Source of the DNA: Diphasiastrum complanatum
Lineage: Eukaryota; Streptophyta; Lycopodiopsida; Lycopodiales; Lycopodiaceae
NCBI GenBank assembly: GCA_029204225.1
Contig: MU832097.1
Span: 23,516-87,515, forward strand
Direction: 5' to 3'
DNA: 64,000 bases
Part shown: positions 22,905 through 31,617 of the stretch, piece after piece
Position numbering within the stretch: position 1 is the stretch's first letter
Layout: each line of letters starts with the position of its first letter
Program-made: the position numbers and the translations under genes
Notes under the pieces: generated by a model
What the model was told of the DNA's origin: nothing
The model's input: the letters and a program-made list of their open reading frames with translations, nothing else
The model's database searches: none

Positions 22905-23048
22905 AGCCGATATTTCCACACGGAAAATCGGACTAATATTGAAGTTTAAGTTGCAATAATTGAAAAAACCGGTATGTAAAACCCGGTTATTAGAGAAAAA
23001 TAGGCACAAATTTGCCTTAGAATTGGGTCCCAGCCCGTCCTAAAGTGG
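22905..23048. repeat. Dispersed repeat X, right part of the interrupted copy (X2), inverted
   Basis: Reverse complement of about 5,332-5,498, from aatgttagccgatattt to gtcctaaagtgg, where it is cut by the TG of a LARD LTR. With 11,878-12,138 it makes one full X. Both cut ends contain ccactt, as a 6-bp target duplication would leave. Confidence 0.75.
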
Positions 23049-23890
23049 TGTAGCGCAGACATCCCAAAGGGAGCCGGGAACCACGACTTAGCTTCCCAGC
23101 CTTCAACTCTTGCCATCCAAACCCACTTGACATACAAGCAGCCAACTCGCCACCAACGATCAGACTTAACCAACTTGAAGTTCCGAAAACCAACATTGAG
23201 ATCCAACCTGGTGCCATGCCAGATCGGGGGTCCCGATGTGGGTGACTTCCCTCCAAGCAAGCCGCCCGACATACATCAAACTTAACCAACTCGAAGCTTC
23301 GTTACAAACGAGTAACATCCATTCCAAGCAAGCGGTCTGACTTATATCAGACTTAACCAACTGAAAGCTTCGTCACGAGCGCTGGAAGCCAACCTGGCGC
23401 CACGCCAGACTGGACAGCCATAAACAGGTAACCTCCACCCAAGCAAGCCATCCAACTCAGCCAACAGGTTAGAGCCCGTTCCCCAAGAGCTTAACCCATT
23501 CACATTCATGCAAGGAACACTCAGAACCACAAGTCGCGACAGATATGGAGATAACCAGTTTCTGGACCAAATGGTCCCGACAGCATACCGTTGGCGCCAC
23601 GGACCGAATGGTCCGACGGCATACCGCTGGCGTCCCAAGATACGACCCTCAGTTATGTGCCAACTTAAAAATGCTGAAGCGACCTTACAACTGGTGCTTT
23701 TACCGAACACTAAGACCCAGAAGGTAATCAGAGTCAGTTTGAGAATAATCACACTTTATTGATAAATCTGAGAAGGTTACATTTCAAGTGTGTGACCGAC
23801 CCTAGTCTCTGGGGTGCTAGAATGCCAAGGCGAGAGCCATGACAACATTCCAACAAGAGAGGCTGAGACTTGGTTGGAGCTCGCCCTGAG
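23049..23890 (-). mobile_element. LARD LTR, right portion (probably the 3' LTR of LARD-2)
   Basis: 842 bp matching the LARD LTR from about LTR position 347 to its end (...GCGCTACA on the minus strand). It ends on the left in repeat X and on the right abruptly in copia B gag at 23,891. About 300 bp of LTR between this piece and the 40 bp at 15,607-15,648 are missing. Confidence 0.8.
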
Positions 23891-24190
23891 CAGAAAGAGA
23901 CGAGTCGAATTTGTTGTTTCATATAGACCAGAAAGAATGTCCCATGTTTCTTTGGAGTTGGAACAATTTGCTACATGAGCTATTTGTGAATCTTTAAGAT
24001 TCAGAGATACAATGGCAAGAGTTTTGCCATCCTTAGCTTCACAGGCAGTCAACATGTCAGGTTCAGCCAGCTTGGCTATTGCACTGTTGACGTATCCCCA
24101 AAGTTCTTTTTCAGTAAGTATCATCTTCATTTTGAATTTCCACATGTGGAAGTCATCACTGTTGAACTTATTGATCAACTTCCATGATGA
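23891..24190 (-). pseudogene. Copia gag N-terminus (probably element B)
   Basis: Minus-strand frame INKFNSDDFHMWKFKMKMIL, TEKELWGYVNSAIA, then NSKETWDILSGLYETTNSTR, the classic copia gag N-terminal region (DUF4219/UBN2). It is cut at 23,891 by the LARD LTR after LFLL. The lost part would be roughly 50 residues before DEDANMSLL at 15,650. Confidence 0.85.
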
Positions 24191-24233
24191 ATGATCTAAG
24201 AATTTCTAAAGTAATCTAATAGCTTGGAACGAT

Positions 24234-24566
24234 GGCTCTAATAGTATGTTCTTTGATGTTGCTTGCTATCATCTCTGTATCCTGGATCTAGCCCCCGAGC
24301 CATGCCATGTGAAAGCAAGAGGATAGACTTGCAACTGGTAACCTAAACCCAAGTTGTGGACATGAGAATCTCTGCCTCATTATATAGAGAGTAGATTTCC
24401 TGTGCATGAACCCATGCAATCCCCATGCAGTTCAACTATAAATAGGTCACAACTCTTCGTGCAGTCCTCTTGCCTATATCCATCACACATATATGCACTA
24501 CTCCATATGTCTCAATTAAAATGTCTAGGTCCTCTTAAGATCATTAGTCAAGAACAAGCCTCAACA
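24234..24566 (-). mobile_element. Copia leader: degenerate PBS and probable 5' LTR
   Basis: Minus-strand TACTATTAGAGCC (24,246-24,234) resembles the tRNA-Met PBS TGGTATCAGAGCC with three changes and lies just upstream of the gag frame. Above it, sequence ending ...AACA and starting near 24,566 (TGTTGAGGCTTG) is a plausible LTR of about 320 bp. It has a TATA motif (CTCTATATAATGAGG) near 24,380-24,395. LTR ends are by motif only, with no second copy seen. Confidence 0.45.
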
Positions 24567-24859
24567 TGGAATTAAATCTCGGCGTAACCAATAATCTCAA
24601 ATATCGGAGGGCCGGTCTACCATATTAGGACTATTCCATGTCCTTAACAGAATATGGCCATGATAAAACCACTCCAAAAGATACTTTTGAAAATGAGCCC
24701 GTTGATGGTTGAGCATAGTCTCAAAGGAAGGCAAAGAAGCTCGCATAGGTGAACAGATGAGATCCTTGGTCACACAAAGATGTTGTTGGAAAGGAAGATT
24801 GCTTATTTTCACATGAGCTACTGAATCAAGAAGAATGAGCTGGTTGCCCTATTGAAACA

Positions 24860-25980
24860 AAGAGATAAGTGTATAGGCAACAAGGGCCCAACTCCCTAGA
24901 AAAGCAGCTGGAGCAATAGAAGTTGTGCAAATAAGACCAACACCTCTGGAAGAAGCAAAAAGAGAGACTTGTCGCTTAACGAACTGACATCGAGAATATG
25001 AAAGGTTTCTGGATCCGTAAAGCGACCCAGAAGATCTGATAAAGTATTATCAAAATCCTGCAGCAAAGTTCAAACATCTGGAGAGAGAGGACACACCGAA
25101 GAATATAACTTGGCTGTTGAGCAAAGCATTGAGTGAGAATCCCTAGAGCAACTTGAACGTTGCCAAGCTTTGGTAGCAAATCAACGTGACAAAGATGCAT
25201 GCCCAAAGTGTCCCGTAAAGAGGAAGCCACAAAGTCAAAGAAACCTGTAGGGATACTAAGTGCTCGAATCCCATCAATCAGAGTATTGAAACCTGCAAGT
25301 AAAGGGAGCTAAGGAGAGAGCCACAATGAGGTCCAAAGTTAAGAGTTGTTGCAAGAAAGCTGGAATGACTTTGTTAGCAGGTCCACATCAGCAATAGAGA
25401 GAAACAAACAAGATGGAAAAGCAATAAAAGAAACCTACAATGCTCAAAAGTGTGCCAAAGCAAAAAGAAGACCACCCAAGAGATTACCTTGCCTATTACC
25501 ATTAGTAGAAGGGATAACCGAAACATCACTTGAGCAAGAAACATGACTGAAATACAGAGGCACATTTATGGATGAAAAAGAGCGAACAAATGGGATGAGC
25601 TGGGCGAGTGGACCAGGAGCTGTACGAAGTTCTTGGAAAATGGCCCATCGGGAGACATAATTGAAATCGTTTGAAACATCCACTTAAAAGACAACCCAAT
25701 CTGGATGAAGATCCAAGGTAGCATGCAAAGCATGTATGACCGTCTCGCAACCGCCAAGAGTAGCACAACCAAACTGATGAGGAAAAAGGTGGTCATAAAA
25801 ACTATCACGAAGCTGAAACCCAAGAGCTCGAGAAACCAATATGTATAAGACCTCTCCAACAACAATCCGGCACATGCCACCGCTAGGCTTTTCTAAGGCT
25901 ATCAAATGAATACAAGCAATAGGAAAAGGAATACGCCCACATGCTACTAAAGAGAAAACCAAACTAGGGTGCACGCCCAT
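24860..25980 (-). pseudogene. Non-LTR-like reverse transcriptase, decayed
   Basis: Read on the minus strand from 25,980: MGVHPSLVFSLVACGRIPFP, ALEKPSGGMCRIVVGEVLYI (RT motif K-P-x-G-x-x-R-P-I), SPDGPFSKNF/AIFQELRTAPGPLAQLI in adjoining frames, then NGNRQGNLLGGLLFALAHF (the x-Q-G-D-P-L-x-x-x-L-F block with D replaced by N), and near 25,200 LPKLGNVQVALGILTQCFAQ. The order matches an RVT_1 protein family I recall from plant, especially seed-free, genomes. The catalytic block that normally holds Y/F-x-DD was not found intact. Multiple frameshifts and stops are present. It abuts copia C at about 25,980. Class (R2/RTE-like or domesticated) is uncertain. Confidence 0.65.
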
Positions 25981-27007
25981 GAAAAAGATCTACCATTTTA
26001 AACTCTTTTGCTAATGCAATTTTGGCATCTCTTATTCCATCTAGATCATTACCACTCAAAATAATGTCATCAACATATAAAAAAGAATGATGATCTTCCC
26101 AACATGAAATCTTATGTTTGAGCCCATAAAGGCTCTTCTTCAAAAAGCACACCTTTCCTTCATGCTTTTCCTTGATGAAGCCCTCGGGTTGCCTCATGTA
26201 GATCTCTTCCTCCAAGTAGCTATTGAGGAAGGCATTTGTAAAATCAAGTTGGAATAACTCCCAATTGAAGGTAGTTGCAAGACTTATGATCAATCTAATA
26301 GTAACAAGCTTAGCCACATGAGCAAAAGTTTCATCATAATCAATTCCTTTGGTTTGTACAAACTCTTTTGCTACAAGCCTAGCTTTATGCTTACTTATTG
26401 ATCCATCTTGGTTATACTTCAATATATACTCCCACTTGCAATCAAGTGGTTTCTTCCCTTGAGGAACATTCACAAGATCCCAAGTATGATTCTTCATGAG
26501 AGCATCATACTCTACTTGCATAGCATCCATCCAACTTTTTGATTTACAAGCATCTAGATTCATAGCATGTTGGTTCATCAAGCATTGAAGTAAGAAAAGT
26601 GTAAGATATGAAGCGCCTTCCTTTTAATCACCTTTTCCATCATAAGTGAGCCTCAATGGCTCGGCCCTTGCTCTTGTGGATCCTCTTTGAGTCCTTTCAT
26701 CTTGAGGTGGATCCTCAAGTCCTTCATCACTTTGAAGCTCCTCCGTCATCCTAGCATGGTCTTTGGCATCAAGATTATTAGTAGCATTGTCATTTATTTC
26801 ACAAGCATGTCCTTCATAAAAAATAACATCCCTACTCACTGTTATTTTCTTAGTGATGGGATTGAAGACTCTATAGCCTTTGCTATTCTCACCATATCCC
26901 ACAAAAATGCCTTTGATGGAGGTAGAGTTTCCAGCCCCAAGATACTCTAAATGTTGCACAAGTAGATCCTTGGCTGCAAAGATCACAACTATTTTGGGGG
27001 GTGGCAA
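25981..27007 (-). pseudogene. Ty1/copia element C: linker and reverse transcriptase, decayed
   Basis: Minus-strand frames give STSIKGIFVGYGENSKGYRV and KITVSRDVIFYEG (26,950-26,820). The RT follows: WMDAMQVEYDALMKNHTWDL, KWEYILKYNQDGSISKHKAR, LFQLDFTNAFLNSYLEEEIY, LKKSLYGLKHK, then FLYVDDIILSGNDLDGI with the catalytic YVDD intact. About 40 residues between GLKHKISCW and the YVDD block are deleted. The reading ends at KMVDLFH where the non-LTR RT remnant begins. Integrase and RNase H are missing. Confidence 0.85.
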
Positions 27008-28200
27008 AAATTTTCAAAACTAAGAAAACTCGCTAGCCATGCATTCTTTAAAATTTTGAATCCCACTTATTTTTTGCTTACCTTTTAGAAAGGCCACCTT
27101 TTGGTGAGCCATCAATGGGGAAGACTAAATGCAAAAGTCATTGGCTTCAAAGACTTAAAAAAAAAAATTCTCTTTGAATTTGTTATATCTTGAAGAGAAT
27201 GATTAGAGAGAGAAAGTAAAAACGACAAGAATTGTTGCCGTTTTTCTAGTTTTTGGTGCTGCCCGCCAAGGAGTTTATAGACTCAAAGAGAGTGGAATGC
27301 TACTCTCAAGATGCACATTTAATTTTACTGCGGGAAATTGCCACAACCTTGAAGTACCGATTTAGATAAACCTACCCCTCTTTCCAACTAGTCCAAAGTG
27401 TTTGCTCTTGGCCATAATATTCGATCTAGGTAAAATTTTCTATATGATAATAGCCAAGAAACATAAAGCATCTCCCATTGTTAAAACATGCATACTCTAG
27501 AAGCTTTCAAAAATGCTTACATGGATCGATTAACATCACAAAAAGCTAATCAAAAAATAAAGCAAAATATTGCTTTTACTATTTGTCAAATCCATATGCA
27601 CATTGTGGGCAATTAATGCTCGCTATAAATTTAAAGAAATGGCTTTAGAAAGGATGGCTTTAAGATTAACTAACACATCTAGCCATCTACCAATATATTG
27701 GGAAAAAAAGAGAAAGTGAAGGGAACTAATGTTATGTCGATGTCCGGTTACAAGAATTCAGAATAATCCTTGACATGGGTATTTAGGCCCTCCATAGTTG
27801 AGTTTATTGATTACGCCTCGATATTCCAATCAAGGCCAGTTATGTAATTAATAACCTTGTGAAGACCCATGCACTCATATCGTCACATGAGGAGCTGCAC
27901 ATGGCATGTGACGGTTGCATGCATGCAAAGAGACCATCAGTCGGTTGTGGAGCGAGACCAAATTGCACAACGATTGCATGTCATCATGCATAGACTACCG
28001 TAGGCTATATCTACTGATAGAAACTCGGCCTCCTACAAATTGGAATTCTTCGAATTCTTGTTTGTTTTATCTCTCTTCTTGTATTCACATTTGTCGCTTG
28101 GGGGTGAACTTGTTGTGGACTAATCTTCGGCTTCTACTTCGTTGGGTGGTTTGGTTTCACTATTACCTTTCGAGTGTTTTTATAGGCTTGATCTTTGGGG
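27008..28200. other. Spacer, probably containing a decayed LTR at its right end
   Basis: No protein-like frame. The right part, up to a primer-binding motif at 28,211, is a candidate LTR (about 27,740-28,208), but no second copy is present to fix its ends. Confidence 0.4.
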
Positions 28201-28210
28201 ATCATCTCAA

Positions 28211-28221
28211 TGGTATCAGAG
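28211..28221 (+). promoter_or_regulatory. Primer binding site of a lost LTR element
   Basis: TGGTATCAGAG followed by taacg matches the initiator tRNA-Met PBS on the plus strand. No gag follows; the next recognisable feature is a MITE. Confidence 0.55.
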
Positions 28222-28496
28222 TAACGTAGTGTTTCCACCCGGTTCAGAATTGACCTTTTCAAAATCGGCATGAATCGTGGTTCTGAACTGGGTCCCTTCC
28301 AAAAGAACCGACACTTTCTTTTTTGGCATTTTTTTAATATAATACTAAATTATATCTAGTGTAATATGTATGATGTCTACAATGTGTCTGAAATCTTATA
28401 GATCAATTTAAATCTCACAAACTAGATTGCATGCTCCAACTTCCACTTAACATTATAATGTATGATTTATTCATGATCCATCATCAAACATCCATC

Positions 28497-28881
28497 CATA
28501 GTTGCAACGAATCACGATCCTGCGAATTGCAAATCGCTGCAGCAAATCGCAAAAAAGAAAATTGCTTCACCGAAATTTCTTTGGGACCTGGAATGTATTG
28601 GAATTGGACCTATGATATACTGAAATTGACCGTGAAATTACAAGAAACACATATTATAGGTTCAATTCCAGTAAATTTCAATATATTATAGGTCCAATTT
28701 AATGTATTATAGTACACACATTAACCGGAGGCGCTTTTACTCTTAATCCTTGTGTTTTCTCTTTCTACTGATACCCATATTGAATGTATTTACAAAACAA
28801 AAACAAAAATTTGTGATTTGCAAAAAAAAAAATTGTTTGCGCTTCGTGAATCACAATTCTAGAATCGTTGCTGCAACTATG
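28497..28881. mobile_element. hAT-type MITE with 8-bp target duplication
   Basis: The ends read CATAGTTGCAACGAATC on the left and, as reverse complement on the right, CATAGTTGCAGCAACGATTC. The element is flanked by the perfect 8-bp duplication CATCCATC (28,489-28,496 and 28,882-28,889). The length of 385 bp, AT-rich interior and lack of coding sequence fit a hAT-derived MITE. Inner sequences (cgaatcacgat / aaatcgcaaa) continue the inverted repeat imperfectly. Confidence 0.8.
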
Positions 28882-28889
28882 CATCCATC

Positions 28890-30560
28890 ACACAATACAC
28901 TAGGTAAACATTTAAAAAAAATCAGAACATTGAAAAGCCAAGACAAAGAATCATTGATGTCACAATCAAAGAATCGTTCAAAATCAAAAAACCGTTTTTT
29001 TGTTTTTGTTTCTTTGAATATAAATTAGAACATTGAAAAGCCAAGACAAAGATGGTTGATATCACAACCAAAGAATCGTTCAAAATCAAAGACCTTCATG
29101 TTTCTATAACACGTATCTCTAAAATTCCCGATGGGAATCTCATGTCCTATTATAAAGATGCATGTGTTGGTGCAAGATTATTGTTGACTATAGACTTCTC
29201 CACATGTATTTTAGCCCCCGATGCATCACCATATTGATGTAATACATATAGAAAGTTTCAAAATTGCCTCTCATCCACTAATTCAAAAGCATCCATATCA
29301 TCAACATAGAGACGGTGAGACAATTCCATGTTGAGTACCCAAAGAGGGAGCCATTGTCATTGAGTATGAGTTTACTTGCGAATGAGTGCCACGTTGCATA
29401 CAACGATGGAGATAACAAGCAATCTAGTCGCACTCTTATGTCTATGATTATGATAGGAACAAGTTATCCATTGGTTTCCAACCATGAAATGAAGCAAGAA
29501 TACAAGATGCCAATGGCCTATACAACAAACCTTTGAGGAAATCCAAGCTTAAAACATGTTGCAAAAAGAAACTACCATGAAACTCAATTGAAAGCTTTTT
29601 CAAAATCAATTTCCAAAAATGCATATGAAAGCTTGTAAACATTGGACAACTCGACAGGGCCAAAGGCCAAGGGAGTCCAATTATCAAGACCAAAGGCTGT
29701 CCAAAATAAGTTGTTGGGGAGTCCATAGTCTAAACAAGTCAATCATAATTCAAAGTTATGGAGGCACTTGATTAAGGTACTTGTCTGAGCCAAATATGGC
29801 ACTTCCATATGATTGGGATCCCATGTTCCAATAACCAAGAATTGACAATGTATCCAAGAAGTCCACAGTTGGGAGAAGCTCCATTTCATTCACTAACAAG
29901 CATGAGCAATAACTTAAGAGAAACATAACAATGAGTGACACTCACAATTAATAGAAATTAAGATTCTATACAAATATGAGTTATTGATCTTATCAATGGA
30001 AGCACACATGTATATGCTTGTGTTTGTAAGTGTGCATAGACATGTGGGTGCGCCACAACAAATGCATGTGTGTAGATCAATGAGTACATCTGCCTGTACA
30101 TCCTATAGGTAGCACAGATCTAAGTTGAAGAGGTTGACATGTTATTTGAGGATATGATAATTGTAAATAGCAGGACCAACTTTTCTGATACACTTTGACA
30201 AAAAACAACAGTACAATTTCCACCATAGAATGTCTAAGATCTATTCCACTATCTGTCAGCCAGTTAGTCATATACGATGATAACCATCTAATTTGGTTTT
30301 ATACAGTAAGACTCCAGTTTTTAGCCAGTATACCAAACTAGCAATCATGGAAGTTCTCAAAGATAAAAAAATTTGCTTGTACTCTATATCGATGTCAATT
30401 CTAGGACCATACCCAACATACCAAAGAAGACGTACAATCTTCTACCTTAAAAAGTCCACCCACAAAGTCTGAGACCATCAAGTTCATCATACATAGCTTG
30501 GACCAAATGCTACGATGCCCTTACTCACTTAGTCAGCACCCACGAGTAGGTGCAGGTCAC
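28890..30560. other. Spacer without recognised genes
   Basis: AT-rich, frames all below about 95 codons and not protein-like. The phrases aacattgaaaagccaagacaaaga and tcaaagaatcgttcaaaatc each occur twice near 28,920-29,090 (a roughly 100-bp tandem duplication). Nothing else is recognised. Confidence 0.45.
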
Positions 30561-30835
30561 ATGCACAAACTTAAATTGCTATAGACATTTACAAGAAATT
30601 GCAAGGTTCTTGTTACAACATAGAAGTAACAAGAGCTCCCCTGGTAGACTCCATGAAACAACCAAATTTTGTACTTCAGCAAACCTCCAAAGAACTTCAA
30701 AAGCTGCTACACAGTAACTGCAACTGTTTCTCAAGTATTGGGAATGCGTCTCATAGCTGCAACGAACGCAAATAATTTTCTGAGTTAAAACATTGCACAG
30801 CATCTAAAAACAAGCAAAGAAGATATTGTTTAAGC

Positions 30836-31090
30836 TTACATTGAGCAAAATAAACTCACACTCTTGTATCTTCTGGCTACAAAATACGCAGCTTTTGCAG
30901 CAGCCCTTGCAAGCTCTGCTTCTTCTTCAGCAGCTTCTGCTTCCATAGCTGTTTCCTCTGCAGCAGCAGCAGCTGCTTCAGCTTCTGCTATTGCGTGGGC
31001 AGCTGCTATAGCTGCTTCCTCTGCAGTCCGTATTTTAGATCTGGCAAGCTCAACATCCATATATGTGATTAATGTTTTATGAACAATCAC
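30836..31090 (-). CDS. Ala/Glu-rich helical frame, TRB/SMH-like C-terminal segment
   Basis: The minus-strand ATG at 31,090 opens 84 codons containing ARSKIRTAEEAAIAAAHAIA, EAEAAAAAAEETAMEAEAAE and ARAAAKAAYFVARRYK. The TAEEAA start and Ala/Glu periodicity resemble the C-terminal helix of plant telobox-binding single-Myb-histone (TRB) proteins, from memory. A strong donor (GTGAGT) follows AGA-TAC-AAG-AGT near 30,856. The next acceptor (cgttgcag, near 30,755) would give Leu then a stop, ending the protein at ...RRYKSL. No Myb or histone H1/H5 part lies upstream, because the TFIIIC gene starts soon after. It is either a fragment or a small new gene driven by the TATA box at 31,246-31,239. Confidence 0.4.
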   Translation of the reverse strand: MIVHKTLITYMDVELARSKIRTAEEAAIAAAHAIAEAEAAAAAAEETAMEAEAAEEEAELARAAAKAAYFVARRYKSVSLFCSM

Positions 31091-31238
31091 AAATTATGCA
31101 TACAAGTGAAAGCAAAGTAAGATCTCAATGGAAACAATCTTTATACAAAGAATGTAATGTACACAAACATTGCCACTCTCTCTAGTCTCTCCAGCCTCTT
31201 CAGGCTCTTCCTTCCCTCTTCAGCAAAAAAAGGGCGCC

Positions 31239-31246
31239 TATTTATA
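31239..31246 (-). promoter_or_regulatory. TATA box (minus strand)
   Basis: TATAAATA within CTAGTATAAATAGGCG on the minus strand, about 150 bp before the ATG of the Ala-rich frame. It may belong to a gene promoter or an LTR; the following GA-rich leader and TACATTACATTC-like bases would suit a copia LTR. Confidence 0.5.
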
Positions 31247-31426
31247 CTAGTAGAGATAGAGAAAACCAAAGGGCAATGGTTCCCAATGTGGAATATCCAA
31301 AAGCCAACAGCCAAGAGTCATGTGTTACATAAGAGTTACAAAAGCAAATGAAAAGCCTTGGCATTGAACAGCCAAGTGCTAATTGGAGAAGAAGGTCACT
31401 TGCCCCATGGACCCCCATTATGACTT

Positions 31427-31430
<4 letters not shown>

Positions 31431-31490
<60 letters not shown>
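31431..31490. repeat. (CT)n microsatellite
   Basis: 30 uninterrupted TC units between the TFIIIC gene 3' end and the Ala-rich frame. Confidence 0.98.
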
Positions 31491-31496
<6 letters not shown>

Positions 31497-31617
31497 CTCC
31501 AATTAGAAACTGGTATTCTGGAGTCACCCAATCTGAAATATGAACTTACGGTAGAGTAGGCAGCAATCCATAAGATAGTTACACTTCCAATATCATAGAT
31601 GCAATGTCGATGTAAAT

